From: UKL13-2 sp038236905
GTDB taxonomy: Bacteria > Pseudomonadota > Gammaproteobacteria > Burkholderiales > Usitatibacteraceae
Assembly: GCA_038236905.1 (NCBI GenBank)
Contig: JBBRZG010000001.1
Location: 1-64,000, forward strand
Direction of reading: 5' to 3'
Length of the DNA stretch: 64,000 bases
Notes under the pieces: model-generated
Told to the model about the DNA's origin: nothing
The model's database searches: none
The model's input: the letters and a program-made list of their open reading frames with translations, nothing else
Part shown: positions 35,782 to 43,836 of the stretch, piece by piece
How the letters are laid out: each line of letters starts with the position of its first letter
Numbering within the stretch: the stretch's first letter is position 1
Made by a program: the position numbers and the translations under genes

Positions 35782-36084
35782 CTCACGCGCGTTTATTCGA
35801 ATAGTTCATATACGTATTTTGCCGCGTTGTGATGATTGCTGCCCGCGACGAATGACAAAACAAAAGAAAGCGTGACGAAAGCGGAAATATGCGGCGCAGA
35901 ACCCGCGCCGCAAATGCATAACGCTGTAGCCTCATGCCTTAAATCAAAAATTAAAACTCATTTATTTGCGCGTTTTTCAGAGCAAAAATGGCTCGAAAAG
36001 CACGTATATGCTGGGGTTTGAATTTCAGTTAAATTCTTTTTGAATTTTCTAAGGCAGCAGTAGCGTCGCTTTTTTCATGCATCG
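35782..36084 (-). other. Intergenic region between the two LytS/LytTR pairs
   Basis: 303 bp without a gene. It contains a GC hairpin GCGGCGC-AGAACCC-GCGCCGC (35891-35911) and repeat copy B. The gap suggests that pair 1 may have its own promoter here, behind a structure that attenuates read-through from pair 2. Confidence 0.5.
35968..36026 (+). repeat. Dispersed intergenic hairpin repeat, copy B
   Basis: GCGCGTTTTTCAGAGC, AAAAATG, GCTCGAAAAG, CACGTATATGCTGGGGTTTG. The arms TTTTC(A)GAGC and GCTCGAAAA pair with one bulge. Core and tail match copies A (24634) and C (53360). Confidence 0.6.
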
Positions 36085-36879
36085 TTACATCTGTTTGAAT
36101 AAATGAGAAAACGGTCGGCTAACGGTCAGATTCTCTTTGCGCCCCTTTACTTTCACCGTGGCCTGGCCGCGAAAATCTCTCGTCACGCCATCGATCGCAG
36201 TGGCATTCACCACCGTGGAGCGATGGATTTGCCAAAATTGCTCTTGGTCTAAACCATCCAGCAGTTCCTTGATCGGCGTCTTAATCAGCGCATCAAAATC
36301 TTTGGTGGCGACTAGCGTGTACTTTTCGTCTGATTGAAAGAACAAGACATCATCAATCGGGATAAGACGCAAATTTGAGCCGATATTGGCTTTGATCCAT
36401 TTCAGTCGTTCCACTTGCGGATTGAGCTTTGCCGACAAATGAGAAATGAGCGCCTGCAGGTCTTGTGGCGGCGCCGCGGGAACTGCGTTCAGCCGACTTT
36501 TGAGGCGCGTCACGGCCACCGCCAGGCGGTCATCAGTGTAGGGTTTCAGCACGTAATCGATGGCACCGGTGTTAAACGCATCGACCGCATATTGATCGAA
36601 TGCGGTGACGAATACGATATGGCAGTTCACTTCTTTGCTTGCCGCGACATTTTTTGCCACCTCAACGCCGGTCATCTCCGGCATCTGAATATCCAGAAAG
36701 GCGAGCCGCGGCTGATGCTCAAAAATAGCTTCCAGTGCGGCTTCGCCATCGCCCACATCCGCCAGAATTTGCAGCTCGGGCCATAGCTTGCCGAGCTTCA
36801 ATTTGAGCTGCGCGCGCAGGATCGGCTCGTCTTCGGCAATGATGGCGGTAATGGGGGTGTCAGTTTGCGGTGTTGTCAT
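36085..36879 (-). CDS. LytTR-type response regulator (pair 2)
   Basis: A 264-residue paralogue of the regulator at 33703. Receiver domain with Glu16/Asp17, phosphoacceptor Asp63 in LAFLDIQMPE, FVTAFDQYAVDAF and YVLKPY; LytTR domain (about 155-264) with FFQSDEKYTLV and FWQIHRSTVVNATAI. The C-terminal LTVSRPFSHLFKQM parallels LQVSQPFMHLFRNM of its paralogue. It starts 36 bases after the kinase at 36916 ends, so the two form an operon. Direct targets are not identifiable from the sequence; the linked symporter is an obvious candidate. Confidence 0.92.
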   Translation of the reverse strand: MTTPQTDTPITAIIAEDEPILRAQLKLKLGKLWPELQILADVGDGEAALEAIFEHQPRLAFLDIQMPEMTGVEVAKNVAASKEVNCHIVFVTAFDQYAVDAFNTGAIDYVLKPYTDDRLAVAVTRLKSRLNAVPAAPPQDLQALISHLSAKLNPQVERLKWIKANIGSNLRLIPIDDVLFFQSDEKYTLVATKDFDALIKTPIKELLDGLDQEQFWQIHRSTVVNATAIDGVTRDFRGQATVKVKGRKENLTVSRPFSHLFKQM

Positions 36880-36915
36880 TTTTTTACCAATGGATGAAGT
36901 AACTTAGATTGTCCC

Positions 36916-39234
36916 TTAATTTGGCGGCGTGATGTCTTTGCCAACTTCGTCGGCTTTTACCGCTGGGCTGACGTTGGCTATGGCATTGGGCAAGTTTTTG
37001 GGCGTGGTTTTGGGTGAGGTCTTGGGTGAGGTCTTGGGTTTACGCCGCCAAAACCACCAGTAAATAATCAAACCGAACAGTACAAATGGCGAGAGTGCTG
37101 GGAATACTGAAATAAGGATCATCAGCGGTATGAAAACCAGCAGCCCCGCCGCCAAAACGCCCAGCCCGTAAATAATCGCCACCACCAACAAGGCCACCAG
37201 CGCCAGCAGCCCAAACACAAATAGAAGCAGCACCGAGCCCACCGCCATGCCTTCCACACCACTTAAAGGCAAGGTGCCACCTCCAATTGACAGCGGCATC
37301 CAGCCCGCCGCCATTGCCGCGAGTGCGAGCCCAAACATAATCGCCAGCGCAGCCATGATGCCGATGAAGGTAAACGACATGGCTCGCGCCCATACGCTAT
37401 GGGTGGTGCCGACGGCGCTCATGGTACGGCCGGCCCAGCCTTTGCTCGCAGCTTTGCCGTTTGCGTTCATATTGTTCGCTGCGTCAGCGCCCGCTTTGGT
37501 CGAGGGTATTGCTCCGGTTGCGGAAAAGCGCATCATCGCCTCCGCCGGGATTTCGATCGTGGCGATCACGCCTCTGGGCTCATTTGATTCGAGCGACAGC
37601 CTCGCCGTTTCGCCGTAAAGCGCCAACAATCGTTCGCGAATATTCGACAGCCCGACGCCGCCACCGGTTTCGACGGTGGCACTGGTGGTGCCGTTCGCCG
37701 ACAAGCCGCGCCCCGTATCTTTAACCACTATGCGAAACCGTTCCCCGACTTTTTCCGCGATGACATCAATACGTCCGCCTTCCCGCACAGGTTCGAGACC
37801 GTGCTTGACGGCGTTTTCGACCAACGAAGGCAACATCAATGGCGGGAACGGTACATTGCTTAATTCATCGGGAACAAGAATAGCAAAATCGAGCCGTTCG
37901 CCCATGCGCATCTTGAGGATATTCAGATATGCCTTGGCCAGCTCGACTTCCTGGCCCACGGTGGAAGAGGTCTCGCGCATTTTAGGCAGCGCTGCGCGCA
38001 GATACTCGATCAAATGCCCCACCATTTTGTTTGCGGCAGGAGGATCAACTTCGGTCAAAGCCTGAACATTGGCAAGCGTGTTGTAAAGGAAATGCGGCTC
38101 AACCTGCGCTTGGAGCGCTTGCAGGCGGGCTTCCATCAATTGACGGCTGGCTGACTGGGTCTCCGCTACTTTTTTCTGGCGCTCGCCAAACGCTAGGGCG
38201 CGGCGTGAGCGGTCGATCAAAAACTTGGCAATCAGCGTCATAAAAAACACGGGAATGAACGCCAGAATCAATGCGCTGCCCAAACCAATTCGCTTCACAT
38301 CTTGCGCAACTTTCGCATGAATGTCCTGCCGAAGCTCGACTGGCAGAGGCGAGAACGCGGGTGGGACGGGTGGGGCAGGTAGCGCGGGCGAGGCGGGTTG
38401 TGCGGGTTCTGCTGCCGGAGCGGGTGGTGCGGGAGGCAGCGGTGGCGAGTCGCCCGCCGTAGCACCATTCTTCAGTCCCTCCTTCACGCCGGCTTTTATC
38501 GCCGCTTTTAGTTTTTGTTTGGCGTCTTCGCCGCCGCTGATCTGGAACTTTGTACCGTTAATGTCAAAGTCCAAATGAAGATTTTGTTTTGCCGCTTCTG
38601 TCTGCGCGGTCTGCGATTCCTTAAGCGCTTCTATCGATTTTTTCGCCGCTTCTTGCTGTAGCTTGACCGCATTCAATTGCTCATCAAGTGACTTCAACGC
38701 TTCAGGCGCCGAGATGCCTGCTGACTTTAGTGATTTCTCTACATCCGCGCGCGCCTCTTCAATCGCTTCGCGCCGCTCATTCGCACTTTCGAGCATGGCT
38801 TCCGCAGCGGTTTGCGCGGCCTCAATTGCCATCGCCGCAGTATTCTTCGCCGCCTCCCTCGCGGCGGCACTCGCCTCTTTGGTGGCATCACTGACCGCTT
38901 TCTTGATTTCATCCTGGGCATTAAAAATTTCCTTGCGTGCCTCGGCAATGCCTTCTTGCGCCAGATCAAGCTCGCGGCGGCGAGCAGGGTCATTGGTTCG
39001 CTCACGCATCGCCGACACCACGCCTTCAGCCAGGCCCAAAGCGGAATCGCCGAATGCGGAGTCAATTTCACGTTTAATAGCGCGGTTCATTTCGGGGGTT
39101 TCACCGCTGCTCGATAAGCGAATAACCTGAGCAGGCAAGGTAAAAATACCGAGCAAAATCAGGGTGAGCAAGCCTATAAGAAGCATCGCCCACCAGGGCG
39201 TGCGATGAAGGAAATTTCCAAAAGCTTTAAACAT
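36916..39234 (-). CDS. Large LytS-like histidine kinase with coiled-coil sensor and C-terminal membrane domain (pair 2)
   Basis: A 772-residue kinase of unusual build. One membrane segment (15-38), then a periplasmic Ala/Glu/Lys-rich coiled coil (about 45-215), a short globular stretch (DFDINGTKFQISGG), a Pro/Ala-rich linker (264-298) and a second membrane segment (316-340). The catalytic part has His381 in VEPHFLYNTLANVQ and an ATPase domain with NAVKHGLEP and GGGVGLSNIRERL. After the ATPase come about 190 more residues: a linker, three to four membrane segments (about 615-735) and a PKTSPKTSPKTTPK tail encoded by a 12-bp tandem repeat near 37005-37035. LytS kinases normally end after the ATPase. 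The ATG at 39234 is chosen; 19 upstream codons are dubious. Confidence 0.88.
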   Translation of the reverse strand: MFKAFGNFLHRTPWWAMLLIGLLTLILLGIFTLPAQVIRLSSSGETPEMNRAIKREIDSAFGDSALGLAEGVVSAMRERTNDPARRRELDLAQEGIAEARKEIFNAQDEIKKAVSDATKEASAAAREAAKNTAAMAIEAAQTAAEAMLESANERREAIEEARADVEKSLKSAGISAPEALKSLDEQLNAVKLQQEAAKKSIEALKESQTAQTEAAKQNLHLDFDINGTKFQISGGEDAKQKLKAAIKAGVKEGLKNGATAGDSPPLPPAPPAPAAEPAQPASPALPAPPVPPAFSPLPVELRQDIHAKVAQDVKRIGLGSALILAFIPVFFMTLIAKFLIDRSRRALAFGERQKKVAETQSASRQLMEARLQALQAQVEPHFLYNTLANVQALTEVDPPAANKMVGHLIEYLRAALPKMRETSSTVGQEVELAKAYLNILKMRMGERLDFAILVPDELSNVPFPPLMLPSLVENAVKHGLEPVREGGRIDVIAEKVGERFRIVVKDTGRGLSANGTTSATVETGGGVGLSNIRERLLALYGETARLSLESNEPRGVIATIEIPAEAMMRFSATGAIPSTKAGADAANNMNANGKAASKGWAGRTMSAVGTTHSVWARAMSFTFIGIMAALAIMFGLALAAMAAGWMPLSIGGGTLPLSGVEGMAVGSVLLLFVFGLLALVALLVVAIIYGLGVLAAGLLVFIPLMILISVFPALSPFVLFGLIIYWWFWRRKPKTSPKTSPKTTPKNLPNAIANVSPAVKADEVGKDITPPN

Positions 39235-39322
39235 AACGAACCCGTTTTTTGAAATTACGCGACATGGGCAACTAGCAAACCCACCGCGCACATTGACAGG
39301 TTAGGGCTCTGGCACTGACCAC

Positions 39323-39340
39323 TCAACGGCTAACCGTTGA
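39323..39340. promoter_or_regulatory. Perfect inverted repeat between symporter and kinase genes
   Basis: TCAACGG-CTAA-CCGTTGA, a 7-bp arm palindrome 89 bases before the kinase start. It could be an operator or a small transcript hairpin; no T run follows on the minus strand. The surrounding 198-bp gap has no gene. Confidence 0.4.
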
Positions 39341-39432
39341 ATTACAGAATTCGAGGGCTAGTTTGCGGATGGGATGGATACCCAACGCAAATGCTTAGTC
39401 CGGATCGGCGTTGAGGCCCAAGCCAGCCCGCA

Positions 39433-40950
39433 TCAGGCTTGTTCGGCCGCATGCACCGAGCTTTTTCCGGGGCGAGTAGCGCCATGGGTTGGGTGCAAGT
39501 GGGCAGCTTGGGAATGGCCGCCTACGGCATGCGCATGGTGCTCGTGGGGTTTGGAAAGTAGTGAGCCGCCGATCATTCCAAGCCCAGCCATCAACACGCC
39601 TGCGAGCTGGGCGGGAAATGATGCGCCCAGCGGCGTCGCCAAAAACATGATCCAGGTGAGGATGCCGAAAACGATCGAGGCAATCGCCCCGTATCGGGTT
39701 GCGCGCTTCCAGTACAGACCGCATACCAGCGGTACGAACGCGCCAACCAACGTGACCTGATACGCGCCAGATACCATCTCATAAATGGGCGTGCCTTTCA
39801 TCACCATGGCGTAGGCCAGCACGCAAGCCGTGAAAATAAACAGGGTGACCCGAAACGCAAAAAGCTCTTGCTTGTCGGTCAGGCCAGGGCGGAGATTCTT
39901 GTAGATATTTTCAACAAAACTGGTGGATGGTGCCAACAGCGTCGCCGATGCAGTCGACTTAATGGCCGACAAAAGCGCGCCAAAAAATAACACCTGCGCC
40001 GCAAACGGCATGAATTTCAGAACCAGCGTTGGCAATACGCGCTGCGGATCATTGGCCAGCAAATCTTTAGTCTCAGCGGGCATGATCAGCACGGCGCAGG
40101 CCACGATAAACATGGGAACAAACGCAAACGCCAAGTAGCACAAACCGCCAATAACCGCGCCCCGCTGGGCGGTTTTAGAGTTCTTAGCTGACATCACCCG
40201 CTGGAAAATATCTTGCTGCGGAATCGAGCCGAGCATCATCGTGATGGCCGCTGCAATAAAAAAAATAACGTCATGAAATTTTGGCTCGGGGAAAAACTTG
40301 AACCAGTCATTGGTTTGAGCCAAGGCCAATACTTTGTTCGGACCGCCAGCAAGATCGCCTGCCATCACCGCGATGATGGACAACCCCACCACCAATACGA
40401 TTACTTGAATAAAATCAGTCCATGCAATCGCCAACATGCCGCCAAAAATGACATAAACCAGCACCGACAGCGTGCCAATCAGCATGCCCATGTCCACGCT
40501 GATGGCACCATTGCTGACAATATTAAACACCAGGCCTAAGGCCGTTACTTGGGCGGCAACCCAACCAAGGTACGAGAAAATGATGGCAACCGAGCAAAAT
40601 ATTTCGACGGTTTTACCGTAGCGTTTGCGATAAAAATCGCCAATGGTCAAAAGCGTCATGCGATAGAGCTTGGCGGCAAAAAATACTCCTACCAAGACCA
40701 GGCACATTGATGCGCCGAATGGATCTTCAACGACGTTGTTAAGCCCGCCCTGAACAAACTTGGCGCTGATACCTAATACTGTTTCGGCACCAAACCATGT
40801 CGCAAAGGTAGTGGTAATAATCATTGCCAGCGGCAAGCTGCGTCCGGCGAGAGCGAAGTCAGTCGAGGTTTTTACACGAGTTGCTGCGAACAAGCCGATG
40901 GCCAGCGTGCCTAACAAATAGACCACCACGAAACCGAGGAGCGCATTCAT
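39433..40950 (-). CDS. Sodium:solute symporter (SSS family)
   Basis: A 505-residue inner-membrane transporter with about 13 membrane segments, starting NALLGFVVVYLLGTLAIGLFA. SSS-family signatures include FALAGRSLPLAMII, TTTFATWFGAETVLGIS, and GSIPQQDIFQRVMSAKN with the conserved Arg. The substrate cannot be told. The cytoplasmic C-terminus is His-rich (HEHHAHAVGGHSQAAHLHPTHG), suggesting metal binding. The ATG at 40950 has AAGGA ten bases upstream; 19 further codons upstream are unlikely. It is the first gene of a probable run symporter-kinase-regulator-kinase-regulator-carbonic anhydrase. Confidence 0.92.
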   Translation of the reverse strand: MNALLGFVVVYLLGTLAIGLFAATRVKTSTDFALAGRSLPLAMIITTTFATWFGAETVLGISAKFVQGGLNNVVEDPFGASMCLVLVGVFFAAKLYRMTLLTIGDFYRKRYGKTVEIFCSVAIIFSYLGWVAAQVTALGLVFNIVSNGAISVDMGMLIGTLSVLVYVIFGGMLAIAWTDFIQVIVLVVGLSIIAVMAGDLAGGPNKVLALAQTNDWFKFFPEPKFHDVIFFIAAAITMMLGSIPQQDIFQRVMSAKNSKTAQRGAVIGGLCYLAFAFVPMFIVACAVLIMPAETKDLLANDPQRVLPTLVLKFMPFAAQVLFFGALLSAIKSTASATLLAPSTSFVENIYKNLRPGLTDKQELFAFRVTLFIFTACVLAYAMVMKGTPIYEMVSGAYQVTLVGAFVPLVCGLYWKRATRYGAIASIVFGILTWIMFLATPLGASFPAQLAGVLMAGLGMIGGSLLSKPHEHHAHAVGGHSQAAHLHPTHGATRPGKSSVHAAEQA

Positions 40951-41228
40951 TGCCGTGTGTCCTTTTACCAGAGAGATTGGTCCGCCGCGCCACGCGAGAA
41001 AACGCACGCCAGCGAAAATTCATATGTTGCGAAAGTGTAGCAAAACAGGGGCCTGCGTGAAAATGAGTAAACCCAAAAACATATTGAAATATGCCAGCCA
41101 GCGCGGCCAGCAATCCCCAAAACACCAGCCCCAAATAACGATAGAAAGATGGCCGCGGGGTAGAAACGAGGATTTTGAGCCGGTTTGCTGCGCCGCATCG
41201 TCAAACGCAGCAAAATTTCAACAAGCCC
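40951..41228 (-). other. Intergenic region between ubiB and the symporter
   Basis: 278 bp. Two overlapping minus-strand frames encode hydrophobic stretches (for example GLVFWGLLAALAGIFQYVFGF) but neither has a good start or family resemblance. No clear terminator is seen. Treated as non-coding. Confidence 0.4.
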
Positions 41229-42764
41229 CTAAAATACCAGTACCAGATAAAGGTAGCCGCCGATCACCGCCACCAGTGCAGCCACCAACGAAATCAACAC
41301 ATAAGTCTGCCAGCGCTGCGTTTGCTCAACGCGGACAATTGCACGCTCGATTGCAGCCAGCTTCTCGCTCGGGTTTGCGTCAAGCGCCCGGTGTACCAGC
41401 CGCGGCAGCTGTGGCAGACTGCTGATCCAAAGCGGGCCTTCTTTGCGCAGTTGTTTGAGCAAGCCTCGCGGTCCAATTTGTTCAGACAGCCAGCGCTTCA
41501 AAATCGGTTGCGCAATGGGGCGAAGATCGAGTTCCGGATAAAGCTGCCGTCCTAATCCTTCGACTTGCAGTAGTGTTTTTTGCAGTAAAACCAGTTGCGG
41601 TTGAATTTCCATCTGAAAGCGCCTGGAAACCTCAAACAGCCGCAGCAACACTTTGCCAAACGAAATTTCGTTCAGTGGCTTATCAAAAATCGGTTCACAT
41701 ACGCTGCGAATGGCACCCTCAAACTCATCGACTCGCGTGTTCGCGGGAACCCAACCTGCTTCGATATGCGCCACGGCGACGGCGTTGTAATCCCGGTTAA
41801 AGAAGGCCGCGAAATTGCGCGCCAGATAATTTTTGTCTTCGTCCGAGAGCGTTCCCATGATGCCAAAATCAACACCGGAATAAATGCCGTTTTTGCCGAC
41901 AAAAATATTGCCGGGATGCATGTCAGCGTGGAAGAAACCATCACGAAACACTTGGGTGAAGAAAATCTTGACACCATCTGCCGCCAATCTCGCCACATCA
42001 ATGTTGTAGGCCTTGATCTGCGCCAAATCGTTAACCGGAATTGCATCTATTCGTTCCAACACCAACACTTCGCGATGCGTGTAGTCAAAATAAACTTCCG
42101 GCACATAAAGTAATGTACCGTCGGCAAAATTGCGCCGCAACGTGGATGCATTCGATGCTTCTCGCACCAGATCAAGCTCGTCGTGAATGGTTTTGTCGAA
42201 CTCGCTCACCACCTCGGTTGGCCGCAGGCGCTCGCCATCTTTAAATACAGCCTTGACGAAATCAGCCACCACGTAAAGCAGCTGAACGTCGCCATTGATG
42301 GCATCCAGGATATCGGGTCGCAGGATTTTTACGGCCACCTCGCGGCCAGCCAACTTGCCTTCCGCGATCACAGCAAAGTGCACCTGCGCGATCGACGCGC
42401 TGGCAATAGGCTTGAGGTCGAATGAAGAGAACACCTCCGTGTAGGGTCGCCCATACACCCGGTTCAACGTTGCCACTACCGCATCTGAGGCGAACGGTGG
42501 AACGTTATCTTGCAGGTGCGCAAGCTCCTGTGAAATATCCGGGGGCACCAAATCCGGCCGCGTCGAAAGTATCTGCCCGAACTTGATGAAGGTTGGCCCC
42601 AAACTTTCGAGTGCGAGGCGCAACCTGACGGCACGCGACTCTGAAAATGATCGAAAAAAGAAGATGCCGCCAAATATCGAGCGCGCGAGTCCGTTCGGCA
42701 AATATTCATCGAGGCCGAAACGGGTCACAACAGAGAGGATTTTTATGAGGCGGAAAAGACGCAT
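41229..42764 (-). CDS. ubiB: Ubiquinone biosynthesis regulatory protein kinase UbiB
   Basis: A 511-residue atypical ABC1/ADCK kinase-like ATPase that supports ubiquinone synthesis at the membrane. Family motifs are KFGQILSTRPDLVP (KxGQ), the Ala-rich loop SASIAQVHFA, AVKILRP with the Lys, FHADMHPGNIF and GVDFGIMG. The C-terminus has one or two membrane segments (VLISLVAALVAVIGGYLYLVL). The ATG at 42764 begins the usual MRLFRLIKIL. In E. coli ubiE-ubiJ-ubiB are adjacent; here ubiJ and ubiE lie 4-8 kb upstream on the same strand. Confidence 0.95.
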   Translation of the reverse strand: MRLFRLIKILSVVTRFGLDEYLPNGLARSIFGGIFFFRSFSESRAVRLRLALESLGPTFIKFGQILSTRPDLVPPDISQELAHLQDNVPPFASDAVVATLNRVYGRPYTEVFSSFDLKPIASASIAQVHFAVIAEGKLAGREVAVKILRPDILDAINGDVQLLYVVADFVKAVFKDGERLRPTEVVSEFDKTIHDELDLVREASNASTLRRNFADGTLLYVPEVYFDYTHREVLVLERIDAIPVNDLAQIKAYNIDVARLAADGVKIFFTQVFRDGFFHADMHPGNIFVGKNGIYSGVDFGIMGTLSDEDKNYLARNFAAFFNRDYNAVAVAHIEAGWVPANTRVDEFEGAIRSVCEPIFDKPLNEISFGKVLLRLFEVSRRFQMEIQPQLVLLQKTLLQVEGLGRQLYPELDLRPIAQPILKRWLSEQIGPRGLLKQLRKEGPLWISSLPQLPRLVHRALDANPSEKLAAIERAIVRVEQTQRWQTYVLISLVAALVAVIGGYLYLVLVF

Positions 42765-42878
42765 GGTGCGCGATTTTACCTTCGATTTAACCCGGTCATT
42801 CGCACAATCTTGAACAATCTTTAGACTAAAAATAGTGCCGTATCGCCGCGGGCCTATATTCAAGCACCATCTGAGACG

Positions 42879-43352
42879 CTAAACGAGTCGCTCCAAATCG
42901 ATCATCACAATCGCCGCCTGACCAAGCCAATCGATGGTGATGACGAACGGTCGGGCGCGTACTGCCGCACGAATACTCTCGGTTGGCCCGTGTATGGTTA
43001 CCGGAACCGAAATTTCCAGCGTCGCACCAAAGTGCTTGCGAGCATTCCCTGAAATTGTGTTTGCCACTTCGCCTACTGCGTCTAACAAATTCGATTCCGA
43101 GTGGTCGTTCTCGCCCATGCACACCAGCAGTCTTCTGAGCAGCACCTGGCGGCAGCTGAAGTAAACGCACCCACGATAGTTGCCGCTGATAGTGATGAGC
43201 CCTGTGTAATCATAGGACTGCGGCACGCTTAAATCTGTGCCGAGATAAGCCGAGCGCACTTGCGCGGGCTCGCCTGCAAGAGCCTGAAAATATTCCGTGA
43301 CGGCGGTGATGAATACGCGCAGTTCACCCTCGTTGATATCTTTGTTGTTCAA
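42879..43352 (-). CDS. CheX/CheC-like chemotaxis phosphatase family protein
   Basis: A 157-residue CheX-like protein. The phosphatase helix motif is recognisable in ESNLLDAVGEVANTISGNARKHF (E...N pattern, Glu-Val-Ala-Asn), and the flanking sheets match the CheC/CheX/FliY fold. CheX proteins dephosphorylate CheY-P. Start is TTG at 43352, supported by AAGGAG six bases upstream. It lies 18 bases after the CheY-like gene, and both follow the membrane kinase at 43837, so the three form one signalling operon. Confidence 0.87.
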   Translation of the reverse strand: MNNKDINEGELRVFITAVTEYFQALAGEPAQVRSAYLGTDLSVPQSYDYTGLITISGNYRGCVYFSCRQVLLRRLLVCMGENDHSESNLLDAVGEVANTISGNARKHFGATLEISVPVTIHGPTESIRAAVRARPFVITIDWLGQAAIVMIDLERLV

Positions 43353-43370
43353 CGTCTGCTCCTTCGATTG

Positions 43371-43748
43371 CTACTCGTCATTACTGATCACTTCTTTAAG
43401 CGCGGCGATCAATTGCTTTTCCGTAAAAGGCTTGTTTAAGAAGCCGCGAGCACCTTTGCGTAGCGCAGAAATTGCGGTCGTTTTATCAGCCAACGCAGAG
43501 ATCACCAAAATCGGTACATCAGGATTAATAGCAATGATTTCTTCAATGCATTTGACGCCATCCATATTGGGCATCGTCAAGTCCATCGTCACCACATCAG
43601 GCTGATGCGCCTTGAACATCATCACCGCTTGAGCGCCGTCGCGCGCCAGCCCTACGATCTGCGCGCCCGGCAAGGTGCCCGCCAGCACGATCCGCATTAT
43701 TCGTGATCGAATAATGTTGGAATCATCCACAATCAACAGGCGCATCAT
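43371..43748 (-). CDS. CheY-like single-domain response regulator
   Basis: A 125-residue stand-alone receiver domain. Acidic pocket Asp8/Asp9 in LIVDDS, phosphoacceptor Asp56 in VVTMDLTMP, switch residue in LVISALAD and Lys in LNKPF. There is no output domain, so it must act by binding a partner, as CheY does at the flagellar motor or other CheY-like proteins do at other targets. The kinase (43837-45978) and the CheX-like phosphatase flank it on the same strand. Two ATG codons stand side by side at the start. Confidence 0.93.
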   Translation of the reverse strand: MMRLLIVDDSNIIRSRIMRIVLAGTLPGAQIVGLARDGAQAVMMFKAHQPDVVTMDLTMPNMDGVKCIEEIIAINPDVPILVISALADKTTAISALRKGARGFLNKPFTEKQLIAALKEVISNDE

Positions 43749-43836
43749 TTATTTACATCAACTTTCGCATTGTTGGTTTGCGGCATGTGTTGCTTCTAAA
43801 TAAACCGAAAGCTGAACTAACTACAAACACTTTAAG

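Noticed and set aside
40965..41213. Small membrane protein on the minus strand between ubiB and the symporter
   Set aside because: Two overlapping frames show hydrophobic stretches but neither has a convincing start, ribosome site or family pattern.
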